A stretch of DNA of 64,000 nt. Source: Torreya grandis. Lineage: Eukaryota; Streptophyta; Pinopsida; Cupressales; Taxaceae. Shown one piece after another: positions 12,800-23,944 of this stretch. Where the stretch lies: NCBI GenBank assembly GCA_037957365.1, contig JARHVA010008423.1:272501-336500 (forward strand). Direction: 5' to 3'. The notes beneath the pieces were generated by a model. That model was not told where the DNA came from and did not search any database. It saw nothing but the letters and a program-made list of their open reading frames with translations. Each line of letters starts with the position of its first letter. Position 1 is the stretch's first letter. Position numbers and translations under genes: made by a program.

Positions 12800-13986
12800 A
12801 CTTCATTCATCATTCTACTCATTATACTTTACTTGGATCTACCCTTTACCATCACAGTTTTGTTGAAACTCTACTTCATTGTTTAACTTTAGCAGAGTCT
12901 ACATTAGTGTTAAGAGAAGTTCATGAAGGAGTATGTGGCACTCATTTTAGTGGGGCATTCCTATCCAAAAAAATTTTGTGTATTAGTTATTATTGGCCTA
13001 TAATGGATGCAGATGCCACTGCATATGTAAAAAAGTGTGACAAATGTCAACAGCATGCTAATCTAATTCATGCCCTAGCAAAAACTCTAAAATTGATGTT
13101 GACACCATGGCCATTTTCTACATGGGGACTTGACCTAATTGGGATGATTAACCCCACTTCTTTAGATAGCCATAAATATATCCTTACCTCCACCAAGTAT
13201 TTCACTAATTGGGTTGAAGATATACCCTTCACTTACGTGACTAGAAAGCAAATTTCCAAATTCATCTTTAACCATATCATTTACCACTATTGTATACCCT
13301 TTGACATTATATCTGATAATGGAGGATCATTCAAGAACAAAGATGTAGATTAGCTTTGTATTGAATATAACATCACATAATATTTTTCTATAGAATATTA
13401 CCCTTAAGGTAATGGCCAAGCTGAGGCATCTAATAAAATAATTGTTAACATCCTCAAAAAGATTGTCAATGATGTTAGTCATGATTGACACCTCTAGATA
13501 TTCCTTTCCCTTTGGGAATACTATACCAATCATCATAACCCCACAGGAGCCACTCCATACTCACTTATTTATGGTATTAAATCCATCCTTCTCATTGAGG
13601 TCAAATTTCCTTCACTAAGCATCTCTTTCAAGTATGTCTTGGATGATCATGACTATCGAGTATCTCACCTACAAGATCTATATCTACTTGATGAAAAATA
13701 CATAACTAAGATCAATAATATTTAAGCATATCAGAATCGACTCAAAGGCCACTATAATCAGTGTGTTAAGTATAGAACATTTAAATTTGGTGATCTTGTT
13801 CTTAAAGAAAACCAAAAGAATACCATGGCTAAGAAAAATCATAAAGGGAAATTCAAACCAAATTGGTTAGGGCCTTTCATCATCACTACTGATTATGGAT
13901 CAGGATCATATAGGCTCACCACACTATATGGAGATCAACTTCTTAAGCTGATGAATATTATTCATCTTAAGCAGTACTATGCTTGA
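12800..13986 (+). pseudogene. Gypsy integrase relic
   Basis: The zinc-binding HHCC region is at about 12915-13060 (REVHEGVCGTHFSG, YYWPIMDADA, KKCDKCQQHA). The catalytic core follows: first Asp in WGLDLIGMI, second Asp in IISDNGGSFKNKD, and the Glu in GNGQAEASNK. The C-terminal part retains NPTGATPYSLIYG and a terminal KPNWLGPFII; the frame ends at the TGA at 13984-13986 just after LKQYYA. No chromodomain is seen at the C-terminus, consistent with Tat and not with chromoviruses. Stops lie at 13351-13353, 13379, 13405, 13486-13497 and 13723; each can be read as a decayed Gln or Trp codon. The protein would insert the cDNA into the genome. Confidence 0.92.
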
Positions 13987-14309
13987 GCACTAAGGTGTAT
14001 TATCTATAAGGATAATTTTATTTATGCCATTTTGACACTATTCTTATTTGTACAAATACCATCCCTATCCATCCTCTTCACTTTATCCACTTTTTGCTAC
14101 CAACCTATCAACCCATTATGTCTTCTAAATCCTAGCCCATTTGACCTTCATTTTTGTCATTTGTTATGTACTTTTAGCATCAAGGTATCTAATCAGTTCA
14201 TCAATTAATTCAAGTAATTTAGACAAAGAGCATATTTTGGGATAGTGTGATAGAAGTTTTGGTAGTTTCATCCTTCATTTGTTATTCCTTTCTTACCACT
14301 AGTCTTGCT

Positions 14310-15965
14310 ACTAATTAAAACTACCTTTGGGCAAATTAGTACCATTGATCTATGTCATTGTGTCCTAGTTATAACCACCTATGGGAAAACTAGGGACACC
14401 ATTAATTTTTGACATATCAACACTCCAGTTCCTATGTGTCACTATTCATTTTTACCAACTATGCCTTTTTTGTTTGAATTGACTACTACACTAGTCAAAT
14501 TCCTCTACTGTAAAGAAAAAACTATAGTGACTTTAGGTCCTACTCTGGGACTATGTAGGTAGTGCTCAATACTTGTTGAGGCCATCTCAGTCATCCTTCT
14601 CTACCATGTTCTCACCATTTTGTGAGCAACCTAATCCATGCTCTCACCATTTTGTGATCAACCTAAGTTTGAACACTCTCACCATTTTATGAGCTTGAAC
14701 CATTTAGTGTCTCATCATTATTGATTGAGTTGAGACACTCTAAAAAATTCCAAAAATATTTGAAAAATCATCAAAAAAGAATAAAAACATTGACCACTTC
14801 TTTGCCTTAATGATTTTGGGAACCCTTACTAAGTTACAAGCAAATCACTTGTCATTTAATTTCCCCATCCTTTTTGGATTTTTTCTCTAATGTACTTGCC
14901 ATTTTGCAACACCATTCCTATTATTCTATCACATCCATTCTATTTTTTTCCTTATTTATTGCATTCTTCTCATTCCCTAGGACAACTATATTTGGCCTAA
15001 AGTTTTTTATTAGATATTACATCCAATGAACTATGTAGGCAACATCCACTTGCCTAGTGTATATGGAGATAGCTCGACTACCCCCTTCCTTTTTATTTTA
15101 TTCCTCCATTCTATTTTTTTGTTAAGTTGTCACCTATTTTCTAGGGGCAATATTCATATGGTTTCTATTGCATTGTTTGTTTATTTATTTTTACTTATTT
15201 TATTTGTTTATCTATCTATTTATTTGCTTTCAGCACTGTTGCCTTGATTCAGTCTATGTGTGTTCATTGGGTGATTATTTGTCCACACTTACAATTGAAT
15301 CCATCCATATTCATATGTTTACATTGTCATCATGGTTTCTGTCATTAGTTCATTATTTTATATTGAGTATTGGATTATGGGAGTCAATTCTCATCCATAT
15401 TTTAGCTAAGTCCTCATGATGTTATACCATAATGCCTACTGAAACATGCTACAACAAACCTTAGCTTCAAGAAGTTTATTTAGTAATGGTGACATCTCTT
15501 TGGCACTGACATCCTAATTTCATCCTAATCATATCCAAAATAGAGTAATTAACCATGAAAGAATTTCAACCTTTATTAGTTCAGATGAGTATCTCCCTAT
15601 TAGTAGGTTGTTCCAATTCATCATTGCCCTCTATGTTAAGTTATCACCCTCCTCAACCAAGTTTATCATGTTTTCCATAATTTAGGTCCAATGATTATAA
15701 CTACCTATGGGCAAATCATTGTACACCATCCCACCTACATTTCTTAATGATTATAACTGTCTTTGGGTAAATCATTGTGTTGTCACCACTTTAATTTTTT
15801 TGCCTATATAAGGGCATGTTATTCTCTTGTTTGTCTATCCTAACTGGGGAAACTCCATCTTCTCAATGATCATAACCACCTTTGGGCAAATCATTATGTT
15901 ATCATACCACATTGTCACTATTAGGGTATAATGTTTATAACTACATTTGGAAAAACCATTGTGCA
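14310..15965 (+). repeat. Dispersed ~30-bp motif copies in the Gypsy tail
   Basis: Copies of an imperfect unit containing ATAACTACCTWTGGGCAAATCATT are found near 14316, 14365, 15690, 15745, 15864 and 15930. Most are followed within 10-30 bp by a CACCATCCCAC-like or TGTCACCA-like string. Flanking words AATGATT before and AATCATT after the core are complementary, so each copy could fold. Confidence 0.65.
14603..14695 (+). repeat. Three direct copies of a short self-complementary unit
   Basis: CTCACCATTTTGTGAG, CTCACCATTTTGTGAT and CTCACCATTTTATGAG occur within 93 bp. The CTCAC and GTGAG arms can pair around a CATTTT loop. The third and second copies each carry changes that weaken pairing. Confidence 0.75.
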
Positions 15966-16234
15966 CCATCCCACTTGCATTCTCAGTGATTTTGAATATT
16001 TTTTCAATATAATTTTGTTGTCACCCCATCATCTTTCCTTTCTTTGGTCCCCTCATTTCACTTCTTTCTTTTTGAGGGATAGTTTATCAAATTCTTGTGC
16101 CAACCATTCACTCAAGGGGGCATCATATAGTTAGTTTATCATCATTATAGTTATATGCATACAATACCTTTTCATTATTTTAGAAGATGTTACTATGCTT
16201 ATAGCTTGTAATTCCTTCCCAACTAGGGGCTAAC

Positions 16235-17431
16235 TGTAGACACCTAAATCTGGCCATCGATAACCTCCAACTAGGATTTTGACCAATTTCCACCCAAAAT
16301 GCACAATTTGGCCTAAAACATGATAAAAGATGAGAAAATAACATATTAAAGTGCCTATTTTATCCATAGTATCCCTAAATGGGGCAATGCAATTTATGGG
16401 CCAACTAACTTTGCTCAGATAATTTTGAGTCAAAATGCCAATTTTGCACCTAGGTGCTCTGGATTGCTCTTTCCTATCAAATATTCTACATAAAATGTAT
16501 GTATTTATTATTTATTATTTATTATTTGTAACATCCTAAATTGTAATATGTTTCCAATGCATCTGACATGTAATTTCAATTCTAATCCAATCAAATTTTG
16601 GACCAATAACAAGGCATTCTGATCAATTTGAGTAATTTGTACATAAAATGCTTAAACATGCTTAAGAGATAATTAATCCAAATCAAGGCCTAATTAATAA
16701 TTCCATGTAAAATTTTTGAATGCTTGTTTTATAAATTAATATTGAATATCTACATCATCAGGTGACTTCATTTCTTGGGAAGGCATCCCTAGGCCATAAA
16801 TGCCACAAATATCAGGATTCATGCCTTCCATGCCTCATCAATGCCTTACATGATGCCCTCCATGCCTCTTAATTTCCCCTTATTCCAATGTAATGATGAG
16901 GATAATTAAAAACTTAATTCTAAAAATTGAATTAATCTTCAATCACACATCTTAATCTCAAGATGGATGGTTCAAGTTGATTCTAGACATTTATAAAAAT
17001 CTATAAATAGAGAGGCCACGAACATCATTTCTAAGCTATTTTGGTTCAAATTTATTATTCTCAAATATCTTCAAAGACTTGAGAATTAGTGTTACCATGC
17101 CAAATTTATTCCAAGCCAAGCCAAGCCACAAGCCAAAGGCATCAAGGAGAAATGGAGGTAGTAAATCTTCCATTGCTAAGGACTTCATTAGCACAAGTTG
17201 AGCAAGCCACCACTACAAAGGTATTTGGAGCATCAAAGGAAGGTGAAGGAATTATTTTGTTTTAATTCCTTACTTTTTAGTTGTGTTTGTCATTTACTTT
17301 TGTTAACTAAGATCTCCCTAGTGTCTAGTCCTAGAGATGTTATGTTATTAGTGTCTTTATTTGATTTTGTTTTCATTTTGGAACTAACATCATACTAACC
17401 ATCGTCTCTTGAGCCAAATTCCTAGATCACA
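16235..17431 (+). repeat. 3' LTR of the Tat Gypsy element
   Basis: It begins with an intact TGTAGACACC and ends in CTAGATCACA. The TATA box CTATAAATAG is at 17001-17010. Colinear with 1353-2550 along its full length, with scattered substitutions and small indels. Confidence 0.92.
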
Positions 17432-17436
17432 CAAGA

Positions 17437-17695
17437 AAAAATTCTTCATGTAGATAATGAAGGAGTAGTGAATCTTGTTTTTAATCTAGTGTTTCATGAA
17501 TACACTAAACACATTGAGGTGCAAGTTCATTTCATCCATAAACATGTTCATAATAATAACATCCAGCTATAGTATTTCTTGATAGATCAAGAACGTGAAA
17601 ATGTTTTTACCAAATCACTTATGTGGGAAATTTTTGATGCATTCAAATAACTTCTCTCCTATTCACTTGAGACAATGCTGAATTAAGGTGGAGAA
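17437..17695 (+). pseudogene. Copia RNase H 3' portion and polypurine tract
   Basis: Reading resumes with the RNase H block DNEGVVNLVFNLVFHEYTKH, then VHFIHKHV, as in the C-terminal RNase H of Copia elements (DNxxAI ... HxRTKHIDxxxHFIRE). It ends at the TAA near 17684. A purine tract AAGGTGGAGAA (17685-17695) directly precedes the 3' LTR, the usual Copia plus-strand primer. This is the other half of the relic at 1-1352. Confidence 0.9.
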
Positions 17696-18024
17696 TGTTA
17701 GGGTGATTAATTCACCATTAGATAATAAATTAGTAATATTAAATTACTCATTTAATTGTAATAGTATTATTTATCATAGATATATTGGTAGGTTATTTAG
17801 GTTAGTAAATCTTTAAAATGTTTAAAGTTAGTAATTTTAACTCATAATTAATATTTATGAGATTTTATTATTTTACTTTAGTTTTATCATTCCTATTTTA
17901 TAGGAACTATTAAGATCATATATTCATGTATAAAGAAAGCTCTGTAAAACATATATTATTTAATTAGAATAAATATAATTTTATTATTCCAAAATATGCT
18001 CAATATTATATTTTATCTAAAACA
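17696..18024 (+). repeat. Copia 3' LTR (end estimated)
   Basis: It starts TGTTAGGGTGATT straight after the polypurine tract. The end is placed at the CA of TCTAAAACA (18024) because the text changes character there; no second copy is present in the window to confirm it. Length of ~330 bp is normal for Copia. Confidence 0.65.
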
Positions 18025-21000
18025 TTGAGAGTCAATCATGTGTCATCATCCTAGAAGCCCAAAACTTGTCAAAAAAAGGTACAAGAGTAAAATAAATAGG
18101 AGCCTCTAAAGCCCTGAGGACTATCCATGTGGTACGATCACATTTATTCAGTGCCTGTTGAAAAGATGTACATAGTTAATAGTGAAATAAACTTAAGATT
18201 CCTACGATCACTTCAAGTGGTAAAATCTTGTTAAATCATGACTTATAAGGGGTACAAACTAAGATTATAAAAATATACCTCGGGTAAGCAAGATTGTGAC
18301 AAGTATCACAATCATAGAGATGCAAATTCAGAATGAAAAATATAAAATATGATAGCTAGATTAAAAAAATTGAATTGAAAATGGACACTTGTCTTAAGGT
18401 AATGACTAAGAACTCATGGTGAATAAAAATATACCACATGGTAAAAGGTACTTATCAAAGCTAACTAGAAAATTAAAATTGAAATAGGAAAAAAACTAAA
18501 ATTTGCTACTAATTTAACTCGACATGAACTAAGGATTCAAGTCTTGAGATTTTGGTGATATATGTAAATTTCCAAATGACATCAAGTCACCACTGCCATC
18601 AATCAAATACAAGAAAACTATGAAATTGAGCTATCCTATTATACAAATCCCTAGTTATTCTCCTAGAAAATTTGTGATTACTTTTAGTGATCTTAAGATA
18701 ATTTGAACAATGTTTTATAATATAATAATGGATTCTTCATCATGAGCATACCCAAGCCAACCTTCCCCATACACCACCACAAATGGGCTTGAAATATGGA
18801 CACAATATTTGATAAGGAAGCACTTGAATTTTTATTCCCTCATTACTCAACCATTTGAGATCAAGGACATGAAATAGAACCATATTTAGTATATGATCAT
18901 TTATCTAAATATGAGTGAAGATATATTTATGACTTCCTACTAATAAAGGCCATGGGATTGCATAATGCAATAGTAAAATCTAAGGTAATGCTTACATTTA
19001 TCTACTTCATGATTTGTTTATTAATGGTGTTATTATTTGGTATTTTCTACACTTTAAACTTCATAGGAACGTAGTATCACACATTTATAGGGAAGAATTT
19101 GAGAAGTATTTATAACTTCCAATTCTAGAGGTGACCTATGATCAATTTTATGCCAATGCTTGATTAGATCATAACAAAGTTGAGGGGAAACATAAATAAT
19201 GGATTAAGAGAGGAGAAAACTTTAATATTTGGGATGCTATCTCCTTAGTCCCCATATTTAAATTTAGGCCAAGAATTTAAATAGCAATGGCATTGATGTA
19301 CATATTGTATGGCTTTCCTAGGACCACCTATGTGCACAAGAATGGGTACCCTTGTTGGAAATTATTTTTACTACTAATAAATTTTTTGTACTTGGTGAAG
19401 TTATTAGTGTGAGGTTGAGGGCACAAATGTTCCAATTTGACCAACCAATAGAAATATCTATATGATGTCCTATGTAGTGGATGAAATCATAGGAAAACTA
19501 TAAAAGACTCATGGGCAACCTTGGGAACCATTTAATGAATATATAAAGAACATGGTCTATGATGAATAATCCATACTGCATGTTTACATATTTAAATGTG
19601 AAAATAAAATAATTTTAGAAGACACTTATCATAGTTATATCAAGCTATCTATGGGAATCAGATGCCTAGACTTTATGAGAATATGAGTAGTATAGAGAAA
19701 ATAGGGAATTATTGGTACTATCTTGATTCTACCATAATTAAAATAGAGGGAACTAGGGAAAATTTCCTATATTTTCCTTGTTATGTCCCTTATAAAGTGG
19801 TAGAATAGGAAATAACACATCAAATATAAAATAGTGTGGATGAAGATCTCAGTGCTAAAAACCAAAGGTACTACCAAAAAATCCCTCTAAGCTTATGTCA
19901 AATTTAATGTTAAGTAAGGAATCACCTCAATGTAGTTTCCAAAGCTAGGGACCATTATGGCTTAGAGGAAGCCTGGTATAAATATTAGGACCCTAGGGGT
20001 AGATTCAAGAAATATCTCAATGACCTCAAGAAGAAGATAGTTCAAATTCTCTATGACCACGAAATTTAAGAGTGATAAAATATTCATCAATGCTCTAGAT
20101 GACTCTAAAGTTTACATTTAGATGAAAAAACACAACATGCCAATGGTGGTTTCATACAAGATTCATTATAATCCTTTGATCACTAGAGAGGAGATAAAAA
20201 AAATTATAGAGGATGAAAATAGAGTTGTAAGTTATTAATGGCCTCAAAAATAGGATCAAACATCCCCAAAACAATACCATCCTACCTCTCCTCAATGAGA
20301 AGAAGCTATCCTAGTGGAAGAATATGCCACTCAAAGGGATATGGATTCCCAAGTCAGGAAGAATATTATTAAAGAACTTTTAAATTCTCAACCAATGGTT
20401 GTAATGAAACTACCTACAATAATTAAAAGGGAATCACCTCATATAGGAGAGTAATTAGGAGCAATTTCTTTGGAATCTTTGCCTCCTCTAATTATAGTTC
20501 AATAAGTATGTCTTACTTAACTTTTTTAGAGTTATTTTATGGAAATTCCATCCACATTATCACCACCATCACCTCCAACATCTCTAGTAGTGGAACATAT
20601 AGTTTTAGTGCCTCCACCTCCATCTACTATGACTCTCATATCCATTCCACCTTCTATCAATTTTTTCATTTCCACCTCACCTCCACCTATATTAGATAGT
20701 TAATTGAAATTTACTACTTAATCCCCTTCATATTTTTTCCATCCACTTCAAGGAAAGCCCCTATTTATACTCAACCACTCATTGCTATTTACAAGAGGAA
20801 GCCAAGAACTCTTCTAATCTCTCCTAAGATTACCCAAGTAGAGGAAAGATTTTAAAAGGGTTTATTTATTTTATAGGTCCTATTTTTGAAGGATCACAAG
20901 AAGAATAACAAGAGTTAGTCCCATTGGTAGACTACCCCAATGATGAGGAAGAGGAACAAAGGGTTAAAATTGAAACATTTGAAATAGCAAAATGATATTA

Positions 21001-21499
21001 ATTTTAAAGAATTTGGGTAGGAAAAAGATAGACCAACCTCTACACAAGATTAAAATATTCTTATTAAAGAAGAAAATTAGGCCTTTAATAAGGTAGTGTC
21101 TTATTTCACCTCCTCCCTTACAATTATATATACTAGTGTTGTTAAGTTTCCATCTAATATTCCAACTACTACATCCCTTTCTCCATATGAGTCATTTAAA
21201 TACTAATCCATTATATGCCCATGAAAATATTGAGTAAAATAGAAAAAAAACTTCTAGTTCCTTTGATTATTTAATTATTTTAACCATAAATTTAATAATA
21301 GATAGACCGCAAGCCCATAGAAGGAGGGTTCATTTTGAAAGCTTGGAATCTATTTCCATTTTTATACCTTAACACCACCTGCACCCTCGAGGCCATCTAC
21401 CCAATTGGAATTTTCCATTATTTAGTTCACTCAAGCTAATTATTCCATTATAACCATCATAAAAATTCAAGGATAAAAAAAATATGTGGTAAAGACTAC
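18025..21499. other. Unrecognised degenerate sequence, possibly an old retroelement gag
   Basis: AT-rich sequence with no open frame over about 65 codons. Short + strand stretches look protein-like when stops are ignored, for example RGRFKKYLNDLKKKIVQIL near 19995-20050 and KKHNMPMVVSYKIHYNPLI near 20125-20180, then a Pro/Ser-rich stretch near 20540-20690. This would fit a decayed retroelement gag, but I recognise no signature. It continues at 25449 after the Copia insertion. Confidence 0.35.
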
Positions 21500-22221
21500 T
21501 GTTAGGTGACCCTCTTGTCCAACGGAAGCACAATTGATTACTTTCTTATAAGCAATTAAACACGGAATTATACCAGAATGATTAAGTAACTAAAAACTTG
21601 AGACAACAAAGAATTTGAGAGACAATACACACTCTTGTATTAAATACTACTAGAAGAAAATACAATAAGGAAGATGCCACTTCTTCCTCCACCTCAAAGG
21701 CTTGCCACACCTCAAGACCTTCTTCCCTCTCTCTCTTTCTCAACACAACAACTCTACAACCTGAGTTATTATCCTCTCCTTGAATGCTTTAGCTGATCTC
21801 CTTGACCTTACTTGCTTGTAGATCTTCTTGACCTTACTTGCTTCAATGCTTTTACTTGCCTGCTTAATTTTAAAATACATGCCTCATGGGTCTTTAAATA
21901 GGATCCCATGCATATAAAAATAGAATTCTAATTACAATAATTAGACACGCAAATCATGACTATAATTAGTCCTTTACATGCAAACACTCGCTTCACTTAA
22001 CTGATTGTTCATCAACAACAGTTTTGGAACCACCACAGGTGATCAACGTCGGTCCCTATCTGTCTGGTGCTGACCGACGTCGGCCGACTACCTACCGATG
22101 TCGATTGCCTTCTGCACTGGTAATGACTGACGTCAGTCATACTACGGATGTCGGTTCTTTTGAAACTCAGTAACCTCTTCATGTCTGCAATAGTTGAAGC
22201 TTTTAGCTCCACACCTTAACA
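21500..22221 (-). repeat. 3' LTR of the deleted Copia element
   Basis: 722 bp, colinear with 24730-25448. In the first ~260 bp (+ strand order) only about five substitutions and one 3-bp indel are seen. Differences are denser near 21940-22180, in the CpG-rich motif array. A 66-codon open frame at 22012-22212 overlaps the array and is not considered a gene. Confidence 0.93.
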
Positions 22222-22234
22222 ATCTCCCACTTGG
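22222..22234 (-). other. Copia polypurine tract
   Basis: CCAAGTGGGAGAT on the - strand, abutting the 3' LTR start TGTTAAGG. This is close to the standard Copia plus-strand primer and confirms the orientation. Confidence 0.88.
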
Positions 22235-22359
22235 AGATAAACAGCTACAATTTGTACCTGTACTTGTACACCATCTACTTTGTTCCCTTGGCTCTGTATC
22301 CCTCTTCAAAGTCACTCTTAAAGACCAACCACCAAAAAAATTGTGATGCTATACCTGTC

Positions 22360-22725
22360 ACTTATGCCAAAAGAATTTTGCTGCTCCTAAATTCTTCATG
22401 ACATACTTCTGAACCAACTTTACCCTTAGCTCTGTAAACTCCCTGTATATGAAACCCTGCAACAAGCACCACAATACAATAACAGGATAATGTAGCTAAT
22501 ATTATCCAACCTGGTAAAGATAAATACAATGGTCAAACCTCCATTGTTTTGCAGCCTAATCAAGACCATATACCATAGCCTTCTGTCTCATGTGTCCATC
22601 CACTCTCTTCTCTAATTTGGGAATCCATCCCTCATCTAGTGCTTTCTTCCAGCTGACAACTCTACCAATAAATGCCTATTTGGTTCTTCTCCAAGGACTC
22701 ACACTCCTCATCCATGCCAAGCTCC
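22360..22725 (-). pseudogene. Copia reverse transcriptase shards
   Basis: On the - strand, short pieces in RT order are visible: MDEECESLEKNQ (about 22725-22690), LVELSAGRKALDE (about 22670-22632), AAKQWRFDHCIYL (about 22562-22520) and KNLGAAKFF (about 22405-22370). They match the order of Copia RT blocks (start of RT, LVELP-GKKAL, KQAxRQW and MKDLGxAK), but the segments between them, including the YVDD active site, are absent. I infer several internal deletions. The individual pieces are short, so the assignment is moderate. Confidence 0.6.
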
Positions 22726-22874
22726 CACTGTTTCTGGATTCTACCTACATTGCCTCTTCCATCTTCCTAGTTATAGACCAGCAGTAAGCAATATAAAGAA
22801 GGTGAACAACGAATATGAGGTTCACTTACCAATTTTGACCTCTATATGGGCGTTTGAGACTCCTTGACAGCTTG

Positions 22875-23140
22875 TTGCCCACCCAATATCCATTCCAGTG
22901 ACCGATCTCAGCCATCTCCCAATCTGCTCCTGATTGATGTCAGTTCCCTACACTGACCCTGACTGCCGACATCGTTTCCCTGGTCGATGCCAGTGTCCCC
23001 CCTTCTGACGTCGGTTCCTGCTAACCGATGTCGGTCTTCTCCTGCCGACTTTATCGACCCTGCTGGTCTGCACATGACCGATGTCAGTTTCTGTCTAGCT
23101 GACATCGGTGCCATGGGAGCATCGACATCGGTACCTATGT
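22875..23140. repeat. Array of ~10 ACCGACRTCGGT-type palindromic motifs
   Basis: Copies with cores GACATCG, GATGTCAG, GACGTCGG and GATGTCGG recur every ~18-30 bp; the best are near-perfect palindromes, for example CCGATGTCGG near 23026. It lies where the Copia integrase should begin, and is locally GC- and CpG-rich. The same motif class is in this element's own LTRs (22036-22170, 25260-25395). The open frame at 22908-23114 is only a by-product of this array. Confidence 0.8.
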
Positions 23141-23158
23141 TTTCTTGTAAGTGATGAT

Positions 23159-23944
23159 TTATTTATCCGCAAGCTCATCTTGGATCATAACCCTATCCAT
23201 ACTGCCCTGCTTAGATTTATTCAGCCCCTGTGACTGATCTTTGTCCATCATCTCCTCCATAAACACCAAGGCTTCTTTATTCTTGTTAAAAGCATCAAAT
23301 TTTCTTTTTCTGCAATGAACTCTATCTATGCTTTCTGAATCTAAACATATACCTTTTGAATCAAGAATGTCCATTCCCTTCTTATTCATGTGACCAAGCC
23401 TATTAAGCCACATCTTTGAATCTACAACTAAAGTTGATAAGCCAGAAGTAGAATCAGCAATACAAGTAGATAGATAAAGAGTACCTACTTTCTTACCTCT
23501 TGCTAAAACAAGTGCTCCCTTGGTAACCTTCAAAGAGTCCACTATGAGGGTTATTGTGCACCCCTCATCACCCAACCTTCCTATAGAAACCAAACTCTGG
23601 TTCAGAACTGGGACATGCATGACCTCCTTCAACACTCATGTGTTGTCAATCTGTAATCTCAGCTACACTTTCCCTTTGCCAACTATTTGACAAGGTGTTC
23701 CATCCCCTAAATAAAGCACTCCAAAGTCTCCCTGGACATACTCATGGAATGAATCTCTATTTGGGGATGCATGAAAAGAAGAACCAGAATCTAAAATCCA
23801 TGATCCTACCTGACTATCTAAAGAAAGTATGAGAGCGTCCTGTACCATAATATTTGCATCCTTTGCTTCTTCATTACCTTCATGTTGATTCTATTTATCT
23901 CTCAACCAACACTCCTTCTTTGTGTGTCCTCTCTTTCCACAAAA
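23159..23944 (-). pseudogene. Copia zinc knuckle, protease and GAG-pre-integrase relic
   Basis: The zinc knuckle (C-x2-C-x4-H-x4-C, ending FCGKRGHTKKEC) is at about 23900-23945, with one stop inside it where Trp is usual. The aspartic protease reads SWILDSGSSFHASPNRDSF near 23800, with the DSG triad, then LGDGTPCQIVGKGKV. A frame break near 23640 leads into MLKEVMHVPVLNQSLVSIG and the GAG-pre-integrase block MWLNRLGHMNKKGMDIL (about 23395-23430). The frame ends at 23159 and runs directly into a non-coding motif array, so the integrase core is missing. These are pieces of a single gag-pol polyprotein. Confidence 0.9.

Larger units (their letters stand above)
13987..16234 (+). other. Gypsy 3' non-coding tail ending in the polypurine tract
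   Basis: 2.2 kb between the integrase stop and the 3' LTR, with no coding similarity on either strand. It holds hairpin-forming CTCACCATTTTGTGAG units (14603-14695) and scattered copies of an ATAACTACCTWTGGGCAAATCATT-like motif (14310-15965). The last bases, AACTAGGGGCTAAC (16221-16234), are the degenerate remnant of the purine-rich plus-strand primer next to the LTR. Long 3' untranslated tails are usual for Tat elements. Confidence 0.65.
1353..17431 (+). mobile_element. Tat-lineage Ty3/Gypsy LTR retrotransposon, nested in a Copia element
   Basis: A 16.1 kb element is bounded by two ~1.2 kb direct repeats (1353-2550 and 16235-17431). Internal order is leader, gag, protease, linker, RT, RNase H, second RNase H, integrase and a long 3' non-coding tail. 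The second RNase H between the RT-linked RNase H and the integrase is typical of the Tat lineage (Ogre, Grande and relatives), as are the DNGS protease and large size. All coding parts carry stops. Flanks are CAACC (1348-1352) and CAAGA (17432-17436), a decayed 5-bp target duplication at best. Removing the element plus one duplicate rejoins the Copia RNase H in frame, which supports the edges. Confidence 0.93.

Noticed and set aside
14026..16234. Open frames at 15026-15419 and 15931-16134 as extra Gypsy genes
   Set aside because: Hydrophobic, T-rich frames in the non-coding tail with no signature and overlapping each other in different phases.
20508..20699. 63-codon Ser/Thr/His-rich + strand frame
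   Set aside because: Low-complexity, AT-rich text in an already decayed region; the parallel Pro-rich frame looks more protein-like but is also broken.
18025..21499. Possible endogenous pararetrovirus or non-LTR element
   Set aside because: No RT, coat zinc finger, movement-protein or endonuclease signature could be found.
22012..22212. 66-codon - strand frame in the Copia LTR, and 68-codon frame at 22908-23114
   Set aside because: Both are created by the GC-rich palindrome arrays, which lack stops; no protein family fits.
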